14,051 nucleotides of DNA from an uncultured Clostridia bacterium (GTDB lineage: Bacteria; Bacillota; Clostridia; Oscillospirales; Ruminococcaceae). Where the stretch lies: contig CAMGJS010000009.1 in the NCBI GenBank assembly GCA_946056455.1, forward strand, positions 1 to 14,051, in the 5' to 3' direction. Positions 1-5,782 of the stretch are shown in pieces (the stretch's first letter is position 1; each line of letters opens with the position of its first letter). A model generated the notes under the pieces. That model made no database searches. It was not told the origin of the DNA and saw only the letters and a list, made by a program, of their open reading frames with translations. A program made the translations under genes and the position numbers.

Positions 1-132
1 ATAACAAATGATACAGAAATTAATTTTAATTTATTGCAAACAAACATATTTTGCAGAAAAAGTTTTGTTAAAAGTATAAAATACTACTGCGAATACTCTG
101 ATAAATTTATGTAAGCTTATTATTCGCATTAT
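1..132 (-). other. AT-rich region after cas2, probable CRISPR leader
   Basis: There is no gene here. The stretch follows the cas2 stop directly and is very AT-rich. In type I-C loci the array usually lies just after cas2, with the leader between them, so this is probably part or all of the leader, read on the minus strand. A TATACT -10-like hexamer is visible on the minus strand at 73-78, without a clear -35. An inverted repeat GCGAATA (89-95) / TATTCGC (121-127) frames 25 bases. No CRISPR repeat is visible before the left edge, so the array itself is inferred, not seen. Confidence 0.45.
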
Positions 133-423
133 CTAGAATACCAGCGGTCCTTCGACCTGTATAGTATTTTTTGCACCTATATGCTCAATCCTGCTTTTAT
201 ACTTGTCACCAAGAAAATAGAATCTGAGGCTGTCTTTATCCTTATCTATTATTTCAGACAGTTCCTGTTTGACTTCACGGAATTTTGCAGGGTCAATTAC
301 ACATTCAAAAACGGAATTCTGAACACGGACTCCGTAATTGACGCACTTTTTTGCGACTCTGTTCAGCCGTCTGCGTCCTTCTTTTGTTTCGGTATTGACA
401 TCGTATGTAATCAGCACCATCAT
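133..423 (-). CDS. cas2: CRISPR-associated endonuclease Cas2, type I-C
   Basis: Cas2 is the small dimeric partner of Cas1 in the spacer-integration complex. The protein starts MMVLITYDVNTET, a ferredoxin-like first strand carrying the conserved Asp of the family (ITYDV). It then has an RRLNRVAKKCVNYG helix, VQNSVFEC in the second strand, and a DSLRFYFLG strand. The start is placed at the ATG at 423, giving 96 aa, the usual size. GGAAG at the very end of cas1 lies 7 bases upstream. The longer open frame reaching back to 459 would run into cas1 and lacks family resemblance. The ATG at 420 is a one-residue alternative. It is the last gene of the cas operon, 4 bases after cas1. Confidence 0.96.
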   Translation of the reverse strand: MMVLITYDVNTETKEGRRRLNRVAKKCVNYGVRVQNSVFECVIDPAKFREVKQELSEIIDKDKDSLRFYFLGDKYKSRIEHIGAKNTIQVEGPLVF

Positions 424-427
424 AATA

Positions 428-1459
428 TCACTTCCACATAAAAACGGGATAACCGTCAAGTTCTCCCCTTATATATCTTGCAAGCAAAAGCGCCTGAACA
501 TAGGGGAGCAAGCCTCTTTCGACCTTTTCATTCAAAAAAGGATGTCTGATTTCTTCATATTTATAATTTTGCCACATAGAAAGAAAATTCCTTCTTGCAT
601 TTTCTGTGAGAAATACCGCTCCGTCCTCACGCTTTTCAAAATCTGAAGGCGATACACACTTTTTATTGATAAGCGTCAATACAAATCTGTCGCAGATGAC
701 GGCTCTGAATTCCTCAACCATATCGAGAGCAAGAGAGCGTCTTCCCGGGCGTTCAGTATGCATAAACCCTACATAAGGGTCAAGCCCTACGGATTCCAGC
801 GCGTCTGTGCACATACCTGTCATAAGCGAATATGCAAACGACAACAGAGCGTTGACATTATCAAGCGGAGGGCGTTTATTTCTTGAATTGAAATAAAAAT
901 CTTCCTTCTGTTGAAGTATCATATCGTCAAAAACAGAAAAATAAACAGACGCCGCTTCTCCTTCAATTCCTCTTAATTCGTCAATACTATCCGCATTTAA
1001 AGCACTTTTTGCAGCAGAACGCAGAAAATCCGATTTTCGCTTGAATTTTTCAGTATCTATCCTCATTCCGTGATCTCTTAGAGTACGCTCGATGGAATAA
1101 CGGCTGTTGGATATTTTTCCTGCAATAATATTTGAGGCTATTTTAAGACTCTCTGATTTATCGTCCGCAAGTCTGAACTGCTGACGGCGGAGAATAACAT
1201 TTCCGCAGACATTTCCTTCAACACGGCAAAGAAAATGACCTGTTCTGCCCATAAATGACAAAGAAATCCCGTTCTCAACGCACTTTCCCATAAGAGCGGG
1301 ACTTGCACCGAGAGCCCCGAACGCAATTATGCCGTTAAGATTATGAAGCGGAACTCTCCCGATCTCCTTGGATTTTTCGCTTATCACCACATTTTCTCCG
1401 TCAAGAGAAAGATATCTGTCGGGAATTGCGATATAAAGAGTATTCAATAGCTTTTTCAT
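428..1459 (-). CDS. cas1: CRISPR-associated endonuclease/integrase Cas1, type I-C
   Basis: Cas1 is the metal-dependent integrase that inserts new spacers at the leader end of the array, in complex with Cas2. The N-terminal beta domain (KKLLNTLYIAIPDRYLSLDG) is typical of I-C Cas1. The catalytic helical domain shows the metal ligands: Glu166 in RGIEGEAA, His234 in GFMHTERPG, and Asp246/Glu249 in ALDMVEEFR. The start is the ATG at 1459, which gives 343 aa. GGAGG ends 10 bases upstream of it. A TTG at 1468 that overlaps the cas4 stop is only one base from that GGAGG, too close to be used. The gene is translationally coupled to cas4. No frameshift or missing catalytic residue is seen. Confidence 0.97.
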   Translation of the reverse strand: MKKLLNTLYIAIPDRYLSLDGENVVISEKSKEIGRVPLHNLNGIIAFGALGASPALMGKCVENGISLSFMGRTGHFLCRVEGNVCGNVILRRQQFRLADDKSESLKIASNIIAGKISNSRYSIERTLRDHGMRIDTEKFKRKSDFLRSAAKSALNADSIDELRGIEGEAASVYFSVFDDMILQQKEDFYFNSRNKRPPLDNVNALLSFAYSLMTGMCTDALESVGLDPYVGFMHTERPGRRSLALDMVEEFRAVICDRFVLTLINKKCVSPSDFEKREDGAVFLTENARRNFLSMWQNYKYEEIRHPFLNEKVERGLLPYVQALLLARYIRGELDGYPVFMWK

Positions 1460-1464
1460 TTTGT

Positions 1465-2118
1465 TCAAGCCTCCAGCATATCCGACAAATATTCGGAAAC
1501 CGTTTTAACGGAAGGAAGAGACGGCAGACAAATATCCTTCAAAGAACAGGCATTGCAATTTTTTGAGCGTTTTACAACGGGGGTTTTTCCAATGTGAAAC
1601 TGCTTATGCATTTCTTCTATTGTCGCTTTTGTTTTCTGCCGTATCTCTTCATTGAATTCCACTTTTGTTCTTCTGCGTGTTTCGCCGTAAAACAGATACC
1701 CGAACGGTATATCGCAGCAAAGCATAAATTCAAGACACATTGCCTGAGCTACAAGCTGCATAATGTCCGAATCGTTCTCTTTGGGCTCGCCGCGCTTGTA
1801 TTCAATGGGCGTAACGGTATATTTTCCGTCCCTGCCAAAAATTTCTGTACCATCCTGCGAACGCCTGAATTCAACGACATCACATTCGCCGCTGACGCCA
1901 AGCTCTGCTGACGAAACCGCCATTCCCCTTACGATAACAAGGTCGTTCCTCTTTTCGTTAAAATCTTTGTCGTGGACATTTCTGTGCATTATCCTGCCGT
2001 CAGCGGTACGGTAATTTTCGCACCATTGCTGTTCAATATGTATCAGAGCCCATTGCCGACGGCAGAATACAAAATGCTGAATTCCCGAAATAAGCAGATA
2101 TTCATCCTCGTTATACAT
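1465..2118 (-). CDS. cas4: CRISPR-associated exonuclease Cas4, type I-C
   Basis: Cas4 is a RecB-like nuclease with an iron-sulfur cluster that trims prespacers and selects those with the right PAM before Cas1-Cas2 integration. Visible features in the 217-aa protein are a first cluster cysteine, Cys19 (FVFCRRQWAL), and three C-terminal cysteines, Cys188, Cys191 and Cys197 (CNACSLKDIC). The nuclease core has Asp80 (GECDVVEF), Glu106-Lys108 (PIEYKRG) and a Gln-rich helix near 121-125. The ATG lies one base after the cas7 stop. No strong ribosome binding site is seen, so coupling to cas7 translation is likely. All expected catalytic and cluster residues are present. Confidence 0.96.
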   Translation of the reverse strand: MYNEDEYLLISGIQHFVFCRRQWALIHIEQQWCENYRTADGRIMHRNVHDKDFNEKRNDLVIVRGMAVSSAELGVSGECDVVEFRRSQDGTEIFGRDGKYTVTPIEYKRGEPKENDSDIMQLVAQAMCLEFMLCCDIPFGYLFYGETRRRTKVEFNEEIRQKTKATIEEMHKQFHIGKTPVVKRSKNCNACSLKDICLPSLPSVKTVSEYLSDMLEA

Positions 2119-2119
2119 A

Positions 2120-2980
2120 TTACATCAGGTCGTATATCTCGGGAGTGACTCCATCAAGCTTGTCAAGTGTGATGGTATAGCTGTTAAAATCAACAGGCTT
2201 CTTTACTCCGTCTTTAAGTTCGATATGAAGTGAACGGCGCACCTTTGCCGAGGAATTTTTCGGCGTCTTGCAATCGTGCTTCCACCAGTAAAGACGACAT
2301 ACTTCCATACTTCCTTCGGGGCGTGCAGAAGATGAATCGTTATCAAACAAGGTCATAAGAGCCTGCTTTATCTTTTCGGCGTCCTCGTCCGTAAATCCTG
2401 TTTTTTCAGCAAGCTGACAGTTTATGCTTCCGTGAACGACATACATAGCAAAGTCAACGCGATGCTTCATTCCCATTGTATCGGAAGCTTTGCCCTCTTT
2501 TCCGCTTTCGCTGTTGACGCTTTTTGTTATCTGCATACTTACTATATCAACGGGAGAAACGCTCACCGCCTGACATACTGAAACGGGACCTCTTACTCCT
2601 ACCGATACGGGATCGTTCTTGAACGCAAACACCTGTCCGAAGCTTCTTACATCTATCCATTCGGCGCAAGCGGTTTTTTCAAACAATTCACGGTCTGTAT
2701 TTTTACCGTTCTTTATTGCTTTGAGTGCGGCGTTGTTTTCCGCTCTTGTTCTCAGGCTGTCGCACCCATCATCGCATCTGTCGTCCGACTGGACAAATAT
2801 CTTCTCGCCCATATCCTGCAAGCGATTTCTTATTTTTCTTTTAATACATACATCGGATATTTCGCCGAAGCCGTCAAAGCTTATTCTTGGGCGGTTTCCA
2901 TCAAGAGGGTCGCCGTTGGGGTTTGCTCCTGTTGCTGTAATTATAAGCGAAAAATCAATTTTGTTCTGTAATGTACTCAT
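2120..2980 (-). CDS. cas7: Cas7 backbone subunit of type I-C Cascade (Csd2)
   Basis: Cas7 (Csd2, 286 aa) polymerises along the crRNA to form the Cascade backbone. The N-terminus has the family hallmark ANPNGDPLDGNRPR (residues 19-32), followed by a basic CIKRKIRNRLQD helix that fits RNA binding. The central part has VGVRGPVSVCQAVSVSPVDI and the SDTMGMKHRVDFAMYVVHG strand seen in Csd2 proteins. The length is normal. The start ATG has an excellent GGAGG 8 bases upstream, overlapping the end of cas8c, so this stoichiometrically abundant subunit has the strongest ribosome binding site in the operon. It sits two bases after cas8c/cas11c and one base before cas4. Confidence 0.96.
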   Translation of the reverse strand: MSTLQNKIDFSLIITATGANPNGDPLDGNRPRISFDGFGEISDVCIKRKIRNRLQDMGEKIFVQSDDRCDDGCDSLRTRAENNAALKAIKNGKNTDRELFEKTACAEWIDVRSFGQVFAFKNDPVSVGVRGPVSVCQAVSVSPVDIVSMQITKSVNSESGKEGKASDTMGMKHRVDFAMYVVHGSINCQLAEKTGFTDEDAEKIKQALMTLFDNDSSSARPEGSMEVCRLYWWKHDCKTPKNSSAKVRRSLHIELKDGVKKPVDFNSYTITLDKLDGVTPEIYDLM

Positions 2981-2982
2981 TT

Positions 2983-3363
2983 TTATTCCTCCTCGTTTTC
3001 GTTTGTTGTTGATTTGTAAATTTCTGCAGTAAAGTGTGAATAACCTAAAAGATATGCAGGTTCAAGCGGCGAATCATCATTAAATGTTTCAAGCGACATC
3101 TTCCCCATTATATCCTGTTTGAGTCTGTCATAATACACCTTTTTTGCTCCCGCCAGTTTGTTCATATAAGGCAAAAGGCGCTCTTCAATCACCTTCCATG
3201 TCCTGCAAGGGTGATTTGAAAATGAATTCCAGTAGCGTTTTGCATTAGTTAATCTTTTTCCCTTATCCTCTTTTTCATAAGCGGAATTTTCTGCCGCGTC
3301 CGCTATTGCAAGCAGACAGCCGTAAAGATAGCTTCTGTCGGTTTCATTTGGGTCATAGCTCAT
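2983..3363 (-). CDS. cas11c: Cas11c small subunit, internal start within cas8c
   Basis: Type I-C Cascade contains a small helical subunit, Cas11, made from an internal start in the 3' end of cas8c. Here an in-frame ATG at 3363 begins MSYDPNETDRSYLYGCLLAI, a sequence typical of the small-subunit N-terminus. GGAGG at 3374-3378 lies 10 bases upstream, although it is inside the cas8c reading frame. The product would be 126 aa, close to the roughly 120 aa known for Cas11c, mostly helical, ending at the shared cas8c stop. The gene is nested in and in frame with cas8c. The ribosome binding site and homology-like start are seen; separate translation is inferred from the family. Confidence 0.8.
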   Translation of the reverse strand: MSYDPNETDRSYLYGCLLAIADAAENSAYEKEDKGKRLTNAKRYWNSFSNHPCRTWKVIEERLLPYMNKLAGAKKVYYDRLKQDIMGKMSLETFNDDSPLEPAYLLGYSHFTAEIYKSTTNENEEE

Positions 3364-4824
3364 AGTTGTTATACCTCCGTTTTCTGAATTGTATTTTCTT
3401 ATCATACCGCACGCCGTTTCAAGGACAATGCGGTGATTATACGATTTTTCATATGCAAGCGGATTCGACGCTTTTCTGCAAAGCGCCCTGACAATATCAA
3501 CAGGAAAGCTTCTTCCTTCTGTCACGCAGGGAATAAGCCTTACGACAGTTTCTCTGAGCAGTTCTTTTTTACACTCTATTCTGTCGCCCTGCTCTGTTCC
3601 GAAAGCACAGCCTGCAATTTCATAAATACTGAAATCGTTAAAGACAGAACGGTTGTTCTTTCCGTCAAAGCGTCTCCATGCGGTATTTTCATGCCAGCTT
3701 TTTATGTTATTGAAAAAATCCGAGCTTTCCATCTCTGAATACATCGAAACCGAAAGTCTTCCCGTTGTTGCAGCGTCAACGCCCATTATCATCACTTTGC
3801 TGTTATGGGTATATTCTTTCTGATACCCGAAAATCATCTTTTCAACAAGTTCAGCGTGTTTTGATTCCGTATCCGCAACAAATTCATCGTCGGGGAACTC
3901 GTCCATATAGCAGGCTGATAAATCAGACATTATTTTCGGCACAGGCTGCATTGCGCTTGCCCAGACCGCAACGGAAAGAGAATCGATTGAAAAGCCCTGC
4001 TTTGTAATCAGCCATTTAAGCGCATTGTGCATTTTCTGAGAAAATTCATAGCTTATCGCAAAAGCTTCTTCTTTATTGCTGAATTTTCCTCTGTATGTAA
4101 ATCCGCTTTCATCATTTGCCGAGATAAGCTTTGCTTTATCGCCTGAATTTCTTATCTTTGACGGATGCTTATATGTTGTCGGAAGAATTTTTCCCGTTGC
4201 ATAGCAAAGTTGTTCGTTACCCATTATGCTTGTATTGAATTGCAAAAAGCTGTCATATAGACTTTTGTCCTTCCAGGTTCTGTTTTCGTGTTCAAGGTCA
4301 GAATAATTTACACGAAATCTGACAAAAGAGTCTGCTTGCGCAATTCCCGCTATTTTGTAATCTTCCGTTAGCTTGCCTGTTGATTCATCGCATTTTAACA
4401 CGCCGCAGGATACAAGGTCTTTGATAATACAGTCCTTTTCAACATAATTATAAACCGCTTTTACCGCAGGGTGAGTAAATTTGCTGTCCTTCCATTGTTC
4501 AAGCTGAGAAATATATGCCTTGAAATATTCGGAATTATCCGAGCGCTTTCCTACTGCATAATCTTTGTAGTCGCCTGCTATATATATCAACTTGTCGGCA
4601 AAAGGCATAGGAGAAATTCCGCTTGACCTTGAACCTGAATTTTCTGTTACGGGAATAACGGTGACAGCGTCTGATTTATCTATAGCTTTTGCCGAATCAA
4701 ATGCGCCGTTTTCATCTATCGTGATTTCAATCTGAGCGTTAGCGGTCGAATGTGATACAGGCAATAATTCACCGCCGTTACAATTATTTTCATACACCCT
4801 GTAAAGTTCATCAGCCCAGCTCAT
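2983..4824 (-). CDS. cas8c: Cas8c large subunit of type I-C Cascade (Csd1)
   Basis: Cas8c (Csd1) is the Cascade large subunit that recognises the PAM and helps recruit Cas3. The protein begins MSWADELYRVYENN, as is typical for Csd1. It then has a beta-rich N-terminal part with FADKLIYIAGDYKDY, and a central region with FTYRGKFSNKEEAFAISYEFSQKMHNALKWL (given here in outline: residues roughly 240-275). The C-terminal helical region doubles as Cas11c. The start is the ATG at 4824 (613 aa). GGAGG lies 8 bases upstream inside the end of cas5c, and the genes overlap by 14 bases. An upstream ATG at 4851 would add nine residues not seen in the family and lacks a site. Confidence 0.95.
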   Translation of the reverse strand: MSWADELYRVYENNCNGGELLPVSHSTANAQIEITIDENGAFDSAKAIDKSDAVTVIPVTENSGSRSSGISPMPFADKLIYIAGDYKDYAVGKRSDNSEYFKAYISQLEQWKDSKFTHPAVKAVYNYVEKDCIIKDLVSCGVLKCDESTGKLTEDYKIAGIAQADSFVRFRVNYSDLEHENRTWKDKSLYDSFLQFNTSIMGNEQLCYATGKILPTTYKHPSKIRNSGDKAKLISANDESGFTYRGKFSNKEEAFAISYEFSQKMHNALKWLITKQGFSIDSLSVAVWASAMQPVPKIMSDLSACYMDEFPDDEFVADTESKHAELVEKMIFGYQKEYTHNSKVMIMGVDAATTGRLSVSMYSEMESSDFFNNIKSWHENTAWRRFDGKNNRSVFNDFSIYEIAGCAFGTEQGDRIECKKELLRETVVRLIPCVTEGRSFPVDIVRALCRKASNPLAYEKSYNHRIVLETACGMIRKYNSENGGITTMSYDPNETDRSYLYGCLLAIADAAENSAYEKEDKGKRLTNAKRYWNSFSNHPCRTWKVIEERLLPYMNKLAGAKKVYYDRLKQDIMGKMSLETFNDDSPLEPAYLLGYSHFTAEIYKSTTNENEEE

Positions 4825-5560
4825 CAAAATCACCTCCGCCGAATTCTTCAAGTCCCGAAAAATTATTATATTCCTTGCCGAAAGGCTTTATCGGCATATC
4901 CTTTATATGTCGTTTTATGGTGCAATCCTTTGGCGCAGTAAAATCAATAACTCCGTTTTTCATAACGGGCTCAAAGAATGTTATCGTCATCTTGCCCTTG
5001 TCGTCGGGTTCTGTTGCCTCATCGGCATAAATTGTTCCGCAATACATCAGATTGTAGGGTATCTCTCCGCTATTGTCATAGTACCCTTCACCCTCACCGA
5101 AAACGCAAGGCTCAACAAGGCATTGACATTCTCTTGTTCCGAGATAACAATCCCGTCTGCCTCCGCGTTCTATCATTCTTTTTGCGATGGAGCTGTGCTT
5201 GTTCAGATTTCTGTCTCCTGCAAGCTCGGGGCGGTTATAGTTCCAGTCAAAATGCGCCCTGACCTGATAATGAACATCGGCAAGATAAGTGTAATACGCA
5301 AGGTCGTTTCCTCCGCTGTAGGATATAGGGCGCATACCCTTGCGGACTGTTCTTATCCTGTTCATTATCCTTACGCTGTCGATGGTCCAGATAAGAGTTG
5401 GTTTAAAATAAACGCTTTGTAAAATTCCTTTGAGAGCCTCGTATGTTGGAATCATATAACTGCATTTTTCTCCGCCCGCTCTTGTTAAAACATCGGAAAA
5501 AAGCGCATAGTCGCCCTTGACTGAAAACTCGACATAGTTTTTTTCAGGTTGTCCACTCAT
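4811..5560 (-). CDS. cas5c: Cas5c crRNA-processing endoribonuclease, type I-C
   Basis: Cas5c (Cas5d) replaces Cas6 in type I-C. It cuts pre-crRNA at the base of the repeat hairpin and stays bound to the 5' handle in Cascade. From the preferred ATG at 5560 the protein is 249 aa. Candidate catalytic residues are Tyr40 (PTYEALKGI) and Lys121-His122 (NLNKHSSIAKR), matching the Tyr/Lys/His set known for the family. The fold begins with NYVEFSVKGDYALFSD. The ATG at 5560 has AAAGGA about 9 bases upstream; an ATG at 5569 is too close to it. It is the first gene of the cas5-8-7-4-1-2 operon. If the RNA gene at 5689 is real, this enzyme would also process it. Confidence 0.95.
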   Translation of the reverse strand: MSGQPEKNYVEFSVKGDYALFSDVLTRAGGEKCSYMIPTYEALKGILQSVYFKPTLIWTIDSVRIMNRIRTVRKGMRPISYSGGNDLAYYTYLADVHYQVRAHFDWNYNRPELAGDRNLNKHSSIAKRMIERGGRRDCYLGTRECQCLVEPCVFGEGEGYYDNSGEIPYNLMYCGTIYADEATEPDDKGKMTITFFEPVMKNGVIDFTAPKDCTIKRHIKDMPIKPFGKEYNNFSGLEEFGGGDFDELG

Positions 5561-5585
5561 TTTTTTCATTCCTTTCTGTTTTAGT

Positions 5586-5605
5586 TTCTAGTGTGATTTT
5601 ATAAT
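5586..5605 (+). promoter_or_regulatory. Candidate self-target: TTC PAM plus 17-nt protospacer over the cas -10 box
   Basis: On the plus strand TTC (5586-5588), the canonical type I-C PAM, is followed by TAGTGTGATTTTATAAT (5589-5605). The same 17 bases occur at 5719-5735, directly after the solitary repeat. The PAM is on the correct 5' side of the protospacer for type I. The site covers the -10 and start site of the cas operon promoter. A full 34-base footprint would also reach the -35. The identity and PAM are seen; Cascade binding here is inferred. Confidence 0.8.
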
Positions 5606-5624
5606 AGTCTTTTGCAAATGTCAA
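5589..5624 (-). promoter_or_regulatory. Promoter of the cas5c-cas2 operon
   Basis: On the minus strand a perfect -35 TTGACA (5619-5624) is followed after exactly 17 bases by -10 TAAAAT (5596-5601), with TATAAA two bases upstream as an alternative. The start site should fall near 5589. The 5' leader to the cas5c ATG would be about 30 bases. The promoter is strong by consensus, which makes repression a reasonable need. Its -10 and start site are exactly the part copied into the guide position of the RNA gene at 5689. Confidence 0.8.
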
Positions 5625-5638
5625 GCGATTTTTAAAAT

Positions 5639-5656
5639 GTTCACAAAAAGTTCACA
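5639..5656. repeat. Tandem GTTCACA motif between divergent promoters
   Basis: GTTCACA occurs at 5639-5645 and again at 5650-5656, an 11-base period that puts both copies on one face of the helix. The pair lies between the cas operon -35 (5619-5624) and the -10 of the opposite RNA promoter (5677-5682). It may be a binding site for a regulator of one or both promoters. The second TTCACA is 20 bases from that -10, too far for an ordinary -35. Confidence 0.45.
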
Positions 5657-5664
5657 TTCGCAAA

Positions 5665-5682
5665 TATATCAAATGATATACT
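5665..5682 (+). promoter_or_regulatory. Extended -10 promoter of the crRNA-like gene, inside a 16-bp palindrome
   Basis: The plus strand has TGaTATACT (5674-5682), a full extended -10 element, which makes a good -35 unnecessary. The start site would fall at about 5688-5690, exactly the first base of the solitary repeat. The -10 overlaps a perfect inverted repeat TATATCA (5665-5671) / TGATATA (5674-5680), which could be an operator. The -10 motif is clear; the operator role is speculative. Confidence 0.6.
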
Positions 5683-5688
5683 ATAAAT

Positions 5689-5718
5689 GTCGTCTGCTTA
5701 GCAGGCGTGGATTGAAAT
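5689..5718 (+). CRISPR. Solitary type I-C CRISPR repeat (psi-repeat)
   Basis: The 30-base unit begins GTCGTCTGC, has a TTA loop, then GCAGGCG, and ends TGGATTGAAAT. CGTCTGC/GCAGGCG form a 7-bp stem with one G-U wobble. The last 11 bases match the 5' handle that Cas5c leaves on I-C crRNAs (ends GTGGATTGAAAC or -AAAT in the family). Common I-C repeats are about 32-33 bases with a longer loop, so this one seems slightly shortened. Only one copy occurs, so it is not an ordinary array. Confidence 0.88.
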
Positions 5719-5735
5719 TAGTGTGATTTTATAAT
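5719..5735 (+). repeat. 17-base direct repeat of the cas promoter in guide position
   Basis: TAGTGTGATTTTATAAT here repeats 5589-5605 exactly, 130 bases apart in the same orientation. It starts at the first base after the CRISPR repeat, the seed end of a type I guide. Identity does not extend on either side. On the minus strand this copy resembles a -10 box, but no -35 lies 17 bases away, so it is not a second cas promoter. Confidence 0.85.
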
Positions 5736-5746
5736 TGCACAATCCT

Positions 5747-5782
5747 GCCGCATGGATTTATTCTATGCGGCGCTTTTTTTTT
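5747..5782 (+). terminator. Intrinsic terminator of the crRNA-like RNA
   Basis: A perfect 7-bp stem GCCGCAT (5747-5753) / ATGCGGC (5765-5771) with an 11-base loop is followed after two bases by nine T residues (5774-5782). The T run is only on the plus-strand side, so the terminator serves plus-strand transcription. No plus-strand protein gene lies upstream, which supports the RNA gene. The T run reaches the last two bases of the cas3 stop codon. Confidence 0.88.

Larger units (their letters stand above)
5689..5782 (+). ncRNA. Candidate Cas-regulating crRNA-like RNA (CreR-like)
   Basis: This is a stand-alone mini-CRISPR transcript of about 94 nt on the strand opposite to the cas genes. Parts in order: a single I-C repeat (5689-5718), a guide-like segment (5719-5746), and an intrinsic terminator (5747-5782). 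The promoter's extended -10 ends 6 bases before the repeat. There is no second repeat and no open reading frame. The first 17 guide bases match the cas operon promoter next to a TTC PAM, and pairing stops there. Known Cas-regulating RNAs and the CreA antitoxin RNA in other subtypes use such partial guides to make Cascade bind without Cas3 cleavage. By analogy this RNA should autorepress cas5-8-7-4-1-2. Its elements are seen; expression and repression are inferred. A relic repeat is the main alternative, but it would not explain the promoter match, PAM or terminator. Confidence 0.75.

Noticed and set aside
338..646. Plus-strand open frames overlapping cas1, cas2, cas8c and cas3
   Set aside because: They lie antisense to well-supported cas genes, lack ribosome sites and show no family resemblance; they are shadows of the coding strand.
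5689..5718. Ordinary CRISPR array between cas3 and cas5c
   Set aside because: Only one repeat unit exists; a terminator, not a second repeat, follows the guide segment.
5719..5735. A second, duplicated cas operon promoter on the minus strand
   Set aside because: The -10-like sequence is copied, but the hexamer 17 bases upstream on the minus strand (CATGCG) is not a -35, and the copy ends exactly at the repeat border, as a guide would.
5587..5780. CreT-like toxin gene accompanying the crRNA-like RNA
   Set aside because: The gap is already filled by the two promoters, the repeat, the guide and the terminator. The only tiny frame (ATG at 5687, four codons) starts at or before the predicted transcript start and has no ribosome site.
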